64,000 bases of DNA from Anaeramoeba flamelloides (GCA_027625915.1 JANTQA010000023.1:19840001-19904000); one strand, 5' to 3'; numbered from the stretch's first letter, positions 11,989 through 24,861 are shown. A program made the numbers and translations. The notes: generated from the sequence alone by a model not told the origin.

Positions 11989-12851
11989 CATTGTGAAAAA
12001 AATTTGGGTCTTTAAAAAAAATTGGGTTCCGTCAAAAATTTGTTTTCATTTTTTAAATAGTAAATATTAACAAAATGATTTTTGATCAAAGTAAAATTTT
12101 ATGAACAAATCTTACATTTAAGAAAAAACAAAGTAACTATAGATAATAATTTTCAAAAGTAAAATTAAATTGTTGCCTTTTAACCTTTTGGAATTACTGT
12201 GGAACTACAATTATATAAAATCTATTTTTAATTGTCAACTTTACTAAAAATAAGAGAACTATTTAATAGGAAATATTATAATCTATTAATCTAATAAGAT
12301 ATTTATCATTGTTAATGAACGCAAATTTATTACAGTTAATCTTAAATATCCTTTTAAACCCAATTGAATAATAAAATCTTCCCAAAAAGCTGTTTTTTCG
12401 AAAGAGGTTGTTTTCCACTAATGTTTACAATCAAAACTTCAAAATACCGAAATATCAAGATTTCAGAAACCATTTAAATTCTTTAAATCCCCATAGACAA
12501 ACCTTAATTTAAAACGGTTATTAATTTTTGGTCTTCCCAAACAATGATTAACTTGATCTTGGAATGTAATCTAAGAAAAAAAAATCAACATTTTTATTCA
12601 AGTTTACAATTAAAATTCAATTTTTCTTTTTTAGAGTTCCACAGTAATTCCAAAGGGTTAAAATGCAACAAGATAATATTGCCTTTGAAAATTATAATTG
12701 ATAATGACTTTGGTTTTTCTTAAATGTAAGATTTGTTTATAAAATTTTACTTTGATCAAAAATCATTTTGCTAATATTTGCTATTTAAAAAACGAAAACA
12801 AATTTTTGACTGACCCAATTTTTTTTAATTAACCAAATTTTTTTCACAATG
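11989..12851. mobile_element. Foldback element family F, copy 1 (863 bp)
   Basis: Begins CATTGTGAAAAAAATTTGG and ends in its complement. The arms extend about 230 nt inwards (AAAATGATTTTTGATCAAAG at the left, its complement at the right; also GGAATTACTGTGGAAC versus GTTCCACAGTAATTCC). A second copy of the same length and sequence is at 32624-33487. No coding capacity. No clear target duplication. Confidence 0.8.
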
Positions 12852-12889
12852 GTAAACCGAAAATTTCATGAAATTTTCTTTTAATTTCT

Positions 12890-13237
12890 AAAATCTAAAA
12901 AATATCAGTTTTCTAAATTTAAAAGAATTGAGTAAAACAAAGATTTTTCTCAATTCTTTTGAATTCTGGAAAAGCCTGTTTAACTTTTCTTGAGTTTTCT
13001 GTTTATTTTTAAAAATTATAGATTTTTATTAGGTTTTTTTGAGTTTTCTATTGATTTGGAAAATCTAACGATTTTCTTTAGAATTTTTTGAGTTTTCAAT
13101 TTATTTTTAAAATCAATAGATTTTTGTTAGGTTTTTTTGAGTTTTTGGAATGTAAAGAAAATTTTAATAAATTTCTGTACATTTCAAAAATTGAAAAAAA
13201 AAAAAACTTAGGCACTCTATGGCACTTTTAGTCACCC
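12890..13237 (-). repeat. Hairpin-chain repeat, partial copy
   Basis: Contains the interrupted palindrome 'ttcaaaagaattgag...ctcaattcttttgaattctggaaaa' analogue at 12920-12975, GGTTTTTTTGAGTTTTC modules and, at the right end, TTAGGCACTCTATGGCACT, the head motif of this family in reverse. See the full copies near 29628, 41650 and 44480. Confidence 0.55.
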
Positions 13238-14219
13238 TTGGAAACTTCACGGAACACTAAATTTATCTAAAGTTTTTTTCTCCTAGCTTTAATCTAGAAA
13301 AAGGTTACAACTCAGAGGATATCTTTTCTTTAACAAATGAAAAGAAAATATGATATTGTTTCAAAAAAAAAGAAAAAAAGAAGAAAATCAAGAAAGTGAA
13401 AGAGAGTCAAAATAATAGAAAAAAAGTAAAAAGTTAATTGTTTGAAAATTTTCTTTTGTTAATATCCCAAGTTTTGAATAGGTTGGTGGTTGTTTCATTA
13501 ATGTTGATTCTTTGGAATACCAGCATAATTTGTTTTAATAAATATATCTAAATATCGAAAAACAAAAAACTAAAATGAAAATGGATACGTTCCTCTTTTT
13601 TTAAATTCGAACAGTATCAATACATGTACTCCTATAAAAGCGCTGTTTGTTAAGAACAATATTTGGGTTCCTTTGACCTAAAGATGTTCAACAAACGGCT
13701 TTAAATTGAAACATTCACAAATCTCAGTGTAATCAACTAAATAACTTTATAATTTTTGTTAAAAGTTCTTTTAAATAACTTTAAATATGATATTTAATGT
13801 AAGATTTCTTAGTAAAATAAATCTTAGTTTATTTTGTTAGAATTGAAAATATGAAGATCAGAAAATTTTCAAACCTTGCCAATAATACAAGGAATTCTCA
13901 AAATCTTTCCACAACAACTACAATGCTATCTTAAACTTTTAAGAGTGCTAATATCCTTCTTATCTGTTTTAATCAAAAAATATTTACTTACATTTTCTCA
14001 AAGAAAAAGTTTATGTTAAAAAAAAAATAAATAGCTTTGTTATTTTCAAAGTATACGATTTTTTTTTTTGTCGATCAATTTTTTTTTGATTGTTGAACCT
14101 TGAAAAATAAATAAGAAATAAATAGAAAAAAAGACTTCAAAAAAGAGTTGGTATTTATATGAAATCAATCATAGTCAATCAATATATTCTCTTATAAAGT
14201 TAAAAAACTAAAATCACTA

Positions 14220-14555
14220 GGGGACATAATTGAAGAAAAAGAAGAATGTCCATTTGGATCTTCAATTGTTTATCCAACTAAAATTCCAATAGAGATAAAT
14301 ATGATTTTTCTACTTTCATTTTCACTGATTAAATAATATTTGGTTAGCACCTTTTAACTTGGTGGATATCGATCTTTCAATAAAAAGAAAATTACAATAT
14401 AATTTATTATCAAAAAAAATTTGAAAGAAAAAAAACAAAAATGTTAAAAAATGATTTCAATTTTGCAAATTTCCAAAAATTACAATTGTTATCGAAAATC
14501 CATTCAAACCCTTTAAACACATCTATTTTACCCATACAATTGGGCCTCTTTGACT
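14220..14555 (-). mobile_element. Fragment of CAGTCAAAGG MITE family
   Basis: In reverse complement the right end reads CCAGTCAAAGAGGCCCAAT followed by 'gtttaaagggtttgaatgg', matching the left part of the full element at 22509-23190. The opposite end is not clear. Confidence 0.55.
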
Positions 14556-15052
14556 GGAAAATATTTTATATTAAAAACTTGCTTTTGAAAAATAATTCAC
14601 AAAAAAAAAAAAAAAAAAAATAATATGAAAAAAAAAGAATATTTATATAAAGAATTAACAACTTTATTAAATTAATTTTGAAATTATTCACAACAAAAAA
14701 ATTTAAACACAGGGTTCTGATTTAATAAGCTGTTTGGAAAATGAAAAAAGTGAATTTTTTATTAAAGTTTTCACAATTAATTTGTGAAGAAAAAAATAAA
14801 ATTTCCGAATATAAAAAGAGTTGAAAAATCAGTAAAAAAATTTTTTTTATTATTTTTTCAAAAAAAATTAATTTTAATATTTTTTTAATTTTGTGAAAGT
14901 TTTTTTAGGGAAAATAATTTCTTTATGAAAAATCAAAATGAAAAAGAGCGATTTATTATTTAGAGTAAACAATTAAGATTTTTATGTAAAGCACAATTAC
15001 CAATACACTTTTTGTTATAAAAAAATTAAAAAATGATATATATATATATATA

Positions 15053-15627
15053 TATGTCCTTAATAAAATTAAGCAGTATTTTTTTCTGATTAATATTTTT
15101 CGAAATCTAAGTTTCATACTTAATTCAATTAACCACTGGGATATTTTTTTTTAGAATAAAAACACTCTCAACTTTTGAATATCAAAATTATTTTTTGAAA
15201 TTACTGTGCACTTTTTTTATTTTAATTTTTGAAAAATTGGGGTTGAGAAAAGTTTGAAATCAAAGAATAAGTTAATATATTAAATTAGAATGCTTTTCCA
15301 GAGAGTTTATCCTTTTAGTTTAACTTTTTTTTTAATTTTACCATTTAAAACTAAAAAAAAACATTTGAGGACCAAATTAGTGCCTTTTTGTGAAAAGAAA
15401 ATTCCCAGAATTTAGAATTTATTTTAGTAAATGAGTTAAAACAAGATACTGAATCTAAAAATATACATAATTTCAAGTGTGAATTCAATGATTTTGGCAA
15501 AAAAAAGTTTTCAAGAAAAAGTTAAATTGAAACTTTATTTATTTTTATTTTATCATTTAGTTTTTTTAATTGTATTAATGGAAAGTATTTGATCAGTTTT
15601 TCATTTTTAGTGTTTTTTGGTTCGTAG

Positions 15628-15634
<7 letters not shown>
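15053..15634 (+). mobile_element. MITE family T (TATGTCC ends), copy 1
   Basis: Starts TATGTCCTTAATAAAATTAA and ends GGTTCGTAGGGACATA, so the termini are TATGTCC(T/C)TA inverted. It is sandwiched between two (TA)n tracts, 15036-15052 and 15635-15658, consistent with insertion into a TA microsatellite. A diverged copy of 574 bp is at 53032-53605 on the other strand. Short open frames inside do not look coding. Confidence 0.75.
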
Positions 15635-15664
<30 letters not shown>

Positions 15665-15722
15665 AAAAAGGAATTTTTTGATAAATTCTAAATTGCGCCA
15701 CAAATAGTTGAAAAAGAAATAA

Positions 15723-16496
15723 TTAAAATGAAAATTTTAAATCATAAACATATAACGAATTAATATTTAATTGAAAATAATTATGGCAATCTTGCAATTC
15801 GGAAAAGATTTGTGATAACTTTTCGCTTGTTTTGGAAAAAGATAAAAAACTAAAAGAGTCATAATATAAATAACGGATAAAGATTGAAAGTGTTTCATAA
15901 GATTTACCAGAATAATCATTGATCTCCCATTGATCGGAATTATCAAATAAAAATAATCCTCTGTAAAGATCTGATCGTGCTTGTAATAAAAATTTGTGAG
16001 TCTTGATTTTTTTCTTTTTGTTAATAATAATAGAAAAGTCTTTTGAATTGTCATCTTTATAAAGTTTTTTTAAAATTTTTTTCCAATGAGAGATTTGAGA
16101 AAATTCAATTTTTAATCTGCCTAATATTTCCAAAATTAATGACTTATTTGTTAATTTTTCGCTGTAGACCCAATGTAAAAATATATTAATTTCTTCTTTG
16201 GTGTAAAACTGCAAAACAGTATTGATTTCGTTAAAGTTCTTTCCCGTCCGTAGCTCAAGTATCATTCTATGAACTTTAATACCACAAATTTTCTCGTCTG
16301 TTAACTCTCCAAGAGTAAACATTTTTTCAAAATCTAAGGATAAACAATTCGGAGACAGAGATAAAATATTTTTGATAGATTTGATATTTATAGAGTGTTT
16401 TTTGAGAAGCAATTCAGACGACTCAATATCCTAATTATAAAAATCAAAATTAAATTAAAAATAAAAATAATTAGGTTATTTAAAATACCTTAAAGC

Positions 16497-16530
<34 letters not shown>

Positions 16531-16628
16531 ACTTTTTTCGTTATTGAAATATTTTTAAATAATACATAAATATGCTGTGTAACATCTTTTTGATACGAAA
16601 TTTTTATTAAATGATCAAGTGCATTCAT
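15723..16628 (-). CDS. BTB/POZ-domain protein, possibly the 3' part of an ankyrin-BTB gene
   Basis: Two exons: 16533-16628 (32 codons, from ATG) and 15723-16430, joined in phase 0 across a 102-nt intron containing a 31-nt homopolymer; the product is 267 aa. BTB domains mediate dimerisation and recruit partners such as cullin-3 ligases. Residues about 84-125 hold a first BTB-like core (KVHRMILELR, then INIFLHWVYSEKL). Residues about 163-235 hold a second (DFSIIINKKKKIKTHKFLLQ, then IFIRYLYYD). The tandem-BTB arrangement with 'KVH..ILE.R' is, to my knowledge, typical of large ankyrin-BTB families in Anaeramoeba. An acceptor-like AATATAG lies directly before the start and is in phase 0, so this may be an internal exon joined to the ankyrin exon at 23605-24861; see findings. 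Confidence 0.8.
16498..16528. repeat. Poly-A run of 31 nt
   Basis: Uninterrupted homopolymer inside the BTB-gene intron (poly-T on the coding strand, just after the GTAATT donor). Its length is likely to be unstable and prone to sequencing error. Confidence 0.9.
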
Positions 16629-16914
16629 TTTGGAAAACTATATTATATGGTAAGAAATAAATTTTGAAATAAATAAATGTTTCATTTTTTAAATATCTTT
16701 GATTTATTTTCTATATTGTATTTTATAAAGTAGGATAAACTTTTTTTGTGTCAAAGGTTGTTCCAAAAAATTTTTCAAATATCAAATATTTTTTATCAAC
16801 GACCATTTGAAGATTAAATTAGAAATGAGTAGAATAATACACATCAGAGAATATTTGATACCGGTCTGGAATAAATCTTGTAAATGAATAGATTTTTTTA
16901 AAAATTGAAAAAAT

Positions 16915-17255
16915 AAAAAGGATTCTCACTTACAAAAAAAACAATTCTCAATTTGATCTCCAATTGAAGATCAAATAAAATTCCAATAAAAATAATTATC
17001 ATTTCTCTACAATCCTTTTCACTGTTTCAGTAACAATAGAATAACACCACTTTTACTTAGTAATTATCAATCTTCTGATAAAAAAAAATTTGCAAATGAA
17101 TTAGGTGTAAAATAATAATCGAGAAAAAAGTGAAAAATATGAAAAAATGATTTCAATTTTGATATTTCCATTATTATTTTTTTTTTTCGAATACTCATTC
17201 AAACCATTGAACACATATAATTCAAACACTACAATTGTGACCATTTTAATGGAAA
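16915..17255 (-). mobile_element. Diverged fragment of CAGTCAAAGG MITE family
   Basis: Shares with 14220-14555 the order 'attctca...tccaattgaagatc', 'tttcactg', 'atgatttcaattttg', 'ttcaaaccattgaacacat'. The terminal CAGTCAAAGG itself has decayed. Confidence 0.45.
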
Positions 17256-17741
17256 ATGTTTATTTCTAAAAAATTGTTGCATTTATTTTTATATTTTAAA
17301 TTAGAGTATCTTTGGCAGTATTTTTATTCATGAATGGGAATATAAAATTCAGATAAATTTGAATATAATTTAATCAATAATTATTATTTGTATTTCAAAA
17401 TATATTTACCAAAATATTTCACAAAAATTAAAAAAAAAATTAACACTTTTGTTGATAAAAAGCGAGGAGTAGCTAAATTAAATAAAAACTGGTCATATTG
17501 AAATGATTAATCGGATTTTTTATATAAGAAAATATAGCTCTAAGTTTTTCTCTTCTATTGTACAATTTTATCAAGATTAAACCTCTTGGGAGAACAATTA
17601 TTATGATAAAACAGGAGAAAATATTAACCTGATTTTCACCCCTTTAAAAAGATCATATAAAACCGTGATCAGAAAATTTAATCTATTTCTTGGGATTTGT
17701 TGAAAGAAAAAACTATAATTAGATTTTAATTGATCATTTAT

Positions 17742-18595
17742 GTGAGAAGGTGCTGCTTTTAATTCAGTCATATTCAACACAAAAATAATCATTTAATTGT
17801 ATGTTTTAATACAAGTCAATGTATTTAACTAAAAAAAAAATTGACAATATTCAAGATAATTTCGAACGAAAAGTTCAATTTTATCATTTTAAAAAAGGGA
17901 AATTTTCATTTTTTTATTTGAACAGCCTAAAGAATATTTCAAATAAAATTAAAAAAAAAAAAAAAAAAATAAAATTGCATAAGTCGCCAACTACGAAATT
18001 TTCACCAAAAGTTGGTTAAAATATGATTAAAAATCCAATTCACCTTGAAACAAAAAATGTATTATTTTGTACATATATCTTTCCTGTGAATGGAGTAAAT
18101 TGCATTTTTTGCAAATTTTTTTTTTTAATTATAAAATTCTTCATGAAGACGAAGATAATTTTTTTAGTGTGTTTTCTTAAGGTACTAGTATCTATTATTT
18201 TTTTTATTGACCAATTTCTAAATGAGGATTCCCTATCGAGAAATATTTTTAATATTGACAATAAACAGGGGGTTTTCAAATTCAAGTAATTGTCAAAAAA
18301 TTTTCTCAATCTCTATTAAATTTAGGTAAAAAAAATTAATAGAGATCAGTCTCTTAAAATTTTTGGTTGAAATTTCTCAATAACACAACAATTTCAATTT
18401 GGATCTTTCTTTTGTTTCTTTTTTCAAATTGGACATAATTTTTAAATTAAAAATGATTTTGAAATTAATAATAAGCTTACTCTTTAAAAAAAAAGATTTT
18501 AAAAAGAGAGATAATTTTGTCTTTATGGGATTTATTGTTGGTGAAAATTTTTCAGATAGGATTTGAACAATTTGTAATTTGCCACTTTGACGTGA
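17742..18595 (+). mobile_element. Element G, copy 1 (about 855 bp)
   Basis: Starts TGTGAGAAGGTG and ends at a decayed complement of that motif (intact in copy 2 as CACCTTCTCAC). The interior 17975-18300 is nearly identical to 28950-29270, including GTCGCCAACTACGAAATTTT and CTTTCCTGTGAATGGAGTAA. The 181-bp TTAA MITE sits within both copies. Small open frames inside overlap the MITE and are not regarded as genes. Confidence 0.65.
18177..18357. mobile_element. 181-bp TTAA-flanked MITE, copy 2
   Basis: Begins TTAAGGTACTAGTATCTATT and ends AATAGAGATCAGTCTCTTAA; exactly as long as the copy at 3566. Nested inside element G. Confidence 0.7.
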
Positions 18596-19529
18596 AAATG
18601 GTTATTCTATTCAAAATTCTACCATAATTAAAGCTCTTTTTCATTTTTTTTTTCCTTTTGGTTAAAAAGAAAATACCCCACCAATTTTTACACCTTAAAG
18701 CATATCCTATAAAATTATTATCAGAAACTTTGATGTCTGTTATTAAAGTTATGTCTTTCAAATACTAAGAAAACAAATTGAATTATTCTGAAGAATCAAT
18801 TAATGATTAATTACAATTTTAAATATTTGAAAAATAATATTAGAATTAAGTTCAATAAAATTTATTTTATAAAATAAATTTACACAACTTTTTTGGAAAT
18901 TGCTTATCTTTGAAAAATTGTGACTCGCCTGAAATAATAAATTCAAAACAAAAAAATTATTTAATTTCTATTCAAGAATAACAGATAATTAAATCTGATC
19001 AATAATTCATTTTTTATTAAAAATACTTATAAAATCCTGATAATTTAAAAATAATGAAAAAATACAATAAATAACCGAAAAAAAAGTGAGTCACAATTTT
19101 TGAAATGAGCATTATGGATTTTCTATTCCTGAATTTTCATTGAAAAAAAGTGACCAAGAAGATTTTTTATGAATAAATAACTTCACTTTAAATGACATTA
19201 CACAGTTTCAACTTTCTAAAGTGTTTATTTGTATTTTTTGAGATATATTTTTTTTCCACATGATCTTGTAAAAAAAAAAGTTTCAAAAAAGAAAAGAAAA
19301 GAAAAAAAAAAAAAAAAAAAATCAAATAAAAAAAATATCAAACAAAAAAAAAATTGAGAAACACAAGTCTCTGCAATAGGACTCAAATAGTGAGGTCATT
19401 GGATATTCGAATTTATTTAAGCTATTTCCAAAAAAGCAGCGCAAATTAATTTTAAAATATCTTTATTAAGTGTCAGATGATTAAAGTGAAAAATAATTTT
19501 TATAACTTAAAATAAAATAAAAACCAATC

Positions 19530-20095
19530 AAATATGTAAAGTATAATCGATCTCCAAAAATCAACAATCAAAAACTCTAACATTTTTATATAAAAGTACC
19601 AAATAGAGACAACTTTATTTCCTATTTGAATCGTTGTTAATTATAATTTTGAAAACAACTGTTTTTGTTTTGAAACATTTCTCTTTGTCACTTTTTGAGA
19701 TCTCGAATAGTTTTTTTTTCATTTTTTTCATTTCTCAAATGAGTTATTTTTATCTCAAGAATGTTACAAATCATTACTCTTTTCAAATTTTGAGGGTTAC
19801 ATAATAAAAAAATTAGATTAAATCAAATTAAATAGATATATACTTCAAGAAAGCAATTTGTTTTAAATTAAAGAAATTTAACCATTTGAAAATATAAAAC
19901 AAGAAAAGATAAATTTTTTTTTTTAAATTTTGATTTTTTGAAATTGAGAACTCTTTTAAACTTATTTTTCTTCGTTGAATTTTTTGTCAAAGAGATCCAA
20001 TGGAAATTTTTTTTTTTGTTATTTGAATTTTGTCAACCAAAAGAAATGCTATTTCACAATACACATTTTAGTCTCAGGTCACCCCTTGAGTATAG
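19530..20095 (+). repeat. Dispersed repeat family A, copy 3
   Basis: Contains CGATCTCCAAAAATCAACAA, TTTTTGAGATCTCGAATAG, AAATGAGTTATTTTTATCTC and the end CAGGTCACCCCTTGAGTAT, collinear with 7920-8460. Confidence 0.65.
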
Positions 20096-20610
20096 AGTAA
20101 ATTCATCGTAAATTACTTAACCTTAAACATACAAAATCATTAACTACCATTTATTGATTCTTGATAATAATTCAATTTGTTTTCTTAGTATCATATTACA
20201 TAAATAAAAGAGAGTAAAATTTCTGATCTCGATTTTATCTGATATTTTTTAGGTGTGAAAATTGGTTTTTATTATTGTTTCTAAAAGATCGTAAATATTT
20301 TTTTTTCTAAGAGGATTAATCTCAACAAAATTTTGTATAGAATTAAATATATATATAACTCTTTTGGTTATATAAAAATCCAATTTTATCCTTACCATAT
20401 TTCCATTTTTTATTTAATTTAGCTGTTCCTCGCTTTTTATAAAAAAAAGTTTTAATTTTTTTTTTAATTTTTAAGAACTATTTTGGTGAATATATTTTGA
20501 AATACAAATAATAATTATTGATTAAATTAGTATTAAAATGTCTCTTAATTTTATATTACCAATTTATGAATAAAAATACTGCCAAAGAAACTATTTTATT
20601 TGAAATATTA

Positions 20611-22508
20611 AAAAAAAAATAGACATTTTTTTTGATAAATACCATATATTCCTTAGCACCACGTATTTGCCTAAATTTCATCAAGGTTAAAAGAAAAGAT
20701 TTAAAATGATATTGATGTGATAATATATCTATTTTCTTATTTTTCTTTAATCCAGATTTGAATTATAACAAAAAATCAAAATGGTTAAAAGATAAAGTAG
20801 TTATGTTTTTGTATTCGAATAAAAAATAATAATTATTCATTTTTCTATTTTAGTTAAAGATTTTTATTTTTATTTGTAATTTTTTAATTAAGAAATTTTA
20901 TTACAATAATAGTAATTAAAAACTCAAGAAATTGATTTATATTTAATAATAATCCAAAAACGTTGTTAATTTTATAATAAAATAAATAAATAAATAAATA
21001 TTTTACTGACAAATTTTCATTTTTTTTTTTTATATAAAATTTTAATAAATATTAAATCAAGAGAAAAATTAAATTCATTTCTTTAGGCCAAAATTAAAAT
21101 TTTAATATGAATAATTTGCTAAAAATCTTTTAAGCAATAGAAAATACTTGAAAAAAAAAAAAAAATTGTAAAATAATTTCATTAAATATATCGGAATTAA
21201 ATCAACAAAAACTTTTTTAATAGATAAATTAATCAACCCTAATTTTTAAAAAAAAATAAAAAATAACTTTTAAATATTATTCACTGATAATAAAACAATC
21301 TTTGAAACCAATTTGTTTTTTTGAATTTTGTTATTAGTAAAAATTTGAAAAACATCTTTGTTAAATTTAAATTTTTCAATCTAAATTAATCCAGATCTTG
21401 GAAAATAATTTTTGGTATATGGTCTATTATTCAATAATATTGTTTATTTTATGTCTATATTTTAAAAAGTCAAAAATTAAAAAATATTTAAAATTAAAAA
21501 AAAAAATAAATTATTAATCTGACTCGAATTATTGACCAAATCATTTAAATCTAAAAAACAATTATTGTTGAAAAAATTTCCAAATTTTACAATGAAAAAA
21601 AATATTATTTTTTTTTCAATTTTAATTTATATTTTTTTTGTTTTTTAAATTATTTAGAATCAAATATATAAATTCCCATTGAATGGCAATCAGTAGATAA
21701 AAAAAAAGTTTCTATGTGATGTCAAAATATATTTTGTAATGAATAAATTATTTAATAAAGTATTTTAAGCAATGTTGGTGTGCAAAGTAACCAAAAAATT
21801 TCAAGTAAAGTATGATGTGTTTTAATCATTAAAACTAAGAAGTTTTTAATGTCTAGATAAACTTTTCAAAAAAAAAATATTTTTTTTTGACACATTTTCT
21901 AGGGAAAAATAATAAGATCACAATAACTAAGAAATAATTTTCAAAGGCTAAAAAAATTTTTTAAAGTTATTTTTTTTATTGTAGGTAATTATAGAATTTT
22001 TAATTATAAAATTTTCTTTCTAAGATAATTTTTTATAACTTCTATATCTTATAACCCTTTGATAACAATTCAAATTCAAATTTTTATTTCGAAGGCAATT
22101 CAGTATTAGGTGTTCTAAGGGATATATATATATATTATTTTATGCTTTTTTTTTTTATTTTCAATTATTCTTAATTTGTTATTTATTCCTCAAGTTTTCT
22201 AATCCTTCTTACTTTGATGAAAAATTCATGACAATATCAATAAATTTCATAAAGTTGATAAATAAAGATTAAATGTTTTTTATGTTTTCTTTTTAACCTT
22301 GAAATTTTTTATTAGATTTTTGTTAAAATTTTTGAGAGTTTTTTTTTTTTTTTATTTGATTCAAATAAAATTATATCTTTCATAGTTACCAAATAAAGTT
22401 ATTTATGTTTTCCTAATATTGAGAAAAGTAATCAAATATTTTATTTACATTCATTCATTCATACATACATACATCATACATACATACATACATATATAAA
22501 TTATTTTT
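20611..22508. other. Intergenic AT-rich DNA
   Basis: Nothing coding recognised. Long A/T runs and a (TAAA)n tract at about 20982-21000. A tetranucleotide tract of (CATT)n followed by (CATA)n lies at 22449-22495. Confidence 0.45.
22449..22495. repeat. CATT/CATA tetranucleotide microsatellite
   Basis: Three to four CATT units followed by about eight CATA units, one of them interrupted. Confidence 0.85.
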
Positions 22509-23190
22509 CAGTCAAAGGGGCCCAGTTGTAATGGTATAATACATATGTTTAAAGGGTTTGTATAGATATTAGAAGAAAAATTTTATTTTGGAAATTTTCA
22601 AAATTGAAATCTTTTTTTCACATTTTTACACATTTTTGTTTTTTTTTTTCGATTTTTTTTTTAAAACGTCATCCAGTTGCAAAAAATTTTTTTATTGCAA
22701 GATCAATAGTCACTTGGTAAAAATGTGCTATTCTAAGGCCATTGAAACCATGTAAAGATTGTTGAGAAATGATATTGATTTCTATGGCAATTCTATTCGA
22801 TCTTTGATCTTGATATTTGTTTAATAAATTTGAAAAATTTTCACTTCATTTTCATTTCCTTTTTCAAATAGAGACCACAAATACCAACAAACTTTGTTTG
22901 GTGGCTTAATTTCTAAAAGAAAAGTATGAAAAATGAAGTCAAAAATGTTTCATATTTATTATTCAAATACCAGTGGAAGTTCAAAACGAACATCCTTGTT
23001 TTTCTCAATGGATCCCTATGAATTTTAGTTTTTCAATTTTTAAGAAAATCCATTGATTATTTAGTTTTCTTTCAGACATGTATCAACAATTCTTTGAGGT
23101 GAATTATTCTGTTTATTTCTTATTTGTTCTTCAAAGGTCAATTATATAAAATAATTGATATTTGAAAAAAAAGTTGGGCCCCTTTGACTG
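22509..23190 (+). mobile_element. MITE with CAGTCAAAGGGGCCCA termini (682 bp)
   Basis: Sharp inverted termini: CAGTCAAAGGGGCCCA at the left and TGGGCCCCTTTGACTG at the right, unusually GC-rich for this window. A terminus starting CAGT is typical of Tc1/mariner elements, but no TA duplication is evident at the flanks. No transposase frame. Diverged fragments are at 14220-14555 and 16915-17255. Confidence 0.8.
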
Positions 23191-23461
23191 AAACAGAGTT
23201 TATATATATTTAGTACATCTGTAAAAGTTTGAAATTCAAGAAAGAAAATACTAGATTTAAATTTTGGATACTTTTTTTTTTTTTTTTATTTTTTAAGGGG
23301 GGAGTTTTTAGTTCCTCTTGTTTACCTGAATTCCTAAATTGTGATTTAGAAAAATTTTGGAACCTTTTTCAATAACAAGTTGAATTTTTATTTTTCTATG
23401 ATTTTGTATTATTCTTTTTCAAAAAGATTATTTTTTTTTTCAATTTTCTTCAATCAATATT

Positions 23462-24861
23462 CTAATTGTACATTTGTAATATTATTTTGCTCAAAATTAT
23501 TTGAATTTTTAAAAAAATAAAAAACTTGTAACTGTTCTAAATAAATCATAGATAATATAAAATTTTTTTTAAAAAAAAAATCTATAGATAGATCCAAAAC
23601 TTACCTTTTCGCGAATTAAAGAAATGTTTGGATTATTTGATAATAAAGAGATGACCTTAGGAGAACAACAGAATTTACAGGCCAATAATAAAGGCGTGTT
23701 AGAATCTCTATCTTTTTGTAAGATATTGATACCATTTTTGATCAAATATTTCAATAAATTAAAATTAATAAATATCTTTCTAGTAAGCAATAATATGTGA
23801 AGAATATTTTGATTTAACTCGTTAAGGCTATTTATGTCTGCACCCCTTTCAATTAATAATTTAAACAACTGTATTTGAGGATTTTTTCTCTTAGCAGCAA
23901 AATGAATAGGGAAATCACGATAAAGAATACCTTGTGTATCAACATTGGCACCTAAATCTAAAAATAATTTTATGATTCTAATAGATACTCTGTCATTTGC
24001 TAATGCTTCATGTAAATAATATACACCTTGATTATTTCGCTTGTTTAGATCTATACCCTTTTTTAACAATATTTTCCTTTCTTTATTTATATTGATTTTC
24101 TTACTATTACAAATTTCTGAGAAGGTGTCAAAACTGTCTTCACAAAGACTGATGTCAGACACATTTTTAAGAATAAATTTTAGAATTTTATCACATTTTT
24201 TAGAGGATCTACAAGAATCATATATAATTTTATTAATAATTTTTGATTCTTGATAATTGTTATTTATCGCCACTCGAAATAAATGTTTCAATAAAAATTT
24301 ATATGTGTCACCTAATTCGCAGATAATCTGAATCATGTTTTCGCAATATGTTTCATTTATATTTTTAACTATGGAGTTTGTGAATAGGTTTTTTATGAAA
24401 TCACTATCTTCGATAAATCTTTTGGACAGTGCTTCATAAATTGAAAAGAATCTTTCGTGATGAAACATGGTTAAATTTTCAAGTGTGTTTCCATATTTTA
24501 AAAATAATTTTATCATCTCGTTGGAATTTTTCAGATTCAAACAAATATTTAAAAATGGAGTTATTTGATATCTATTTTTAGCATTAGCGTTTGCACCACG
24601 TTTAAGACAATATTCAAGAATTGAATATTTGATCGAAGAATTATTTGTATAGTAATGCAATGGGGTATTTCCATAAGAGTCTTTCTTATTAAATTGATAT
24701 CCCTCCCCTAGTTGTAAAATCTTGTTTATTTCATCGGTTTTGCAGTCTTTTTTTGAGAAATAGTGATGTAAAGCATACGGTGCTACTCTCTGTATTTGTT
24801 CCAAACCAATATTTGATTTTTTACAAATCCAATTTAAAAGATCTAAATCAAGTTTTTGCAT
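23462..24861 (-). CDS. Ankyrin-repeat protein (first of two)
   Basis: The main exon 23605-24861 codes for 419 aa from ATG (MQKLDLDLLNWICKKSN). Ankyrin helices are visible at residues about 58-125 (DSYGNTPLHYY, LEYCLKRGANANAKNRYQIT) and 275-410 (GVYYLHEALAND, IRIIKLFLDLGANVDTQG, FPIHFAAKRKNP, LLIERGADINSLNELNQNIL, SNTPLLLACKF). The middle is too diverged to assign. A GTAAGT donor in phase 0 after residue 419 is followed 68 nt later by a TTTAG acceptor and a 24-codon terminal exon (23462-23536, ending in TAG). That exon is low-complexity and uncertain: the same phase-0 donor could instead splice to the BTB exons at 16.6 kb. The product is presumably a cytosolic interaction scaffold; the partner is unknown. 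Confidence 0.88.

Larger units (their letters stand above)
17290..20610. repeat. 3.3-kb repeat block bounded by inverted arms
   Basis: The left arm 17290-17500 (TTTGGCAGTATTTTTATTCA, CAATAATTATTATTTGTATT, AAAAGCGAGGAGTAGCTAAA) matches the reverse complement of 20400-20610. Between them lie the 17742-18595 element, a 6.7-kb-like repeat and a family A copy. This looks like one old foldback element split by later insertions. Confidence 0.6.

Noticed and set aside
18023-18309. Overlapping open frames of 88 and 89 codons on opposite strands
   Set aside because: Both cross the TTAA MITE nested in element G; the second copy at 28.99-29.28 kb does not preserve either.
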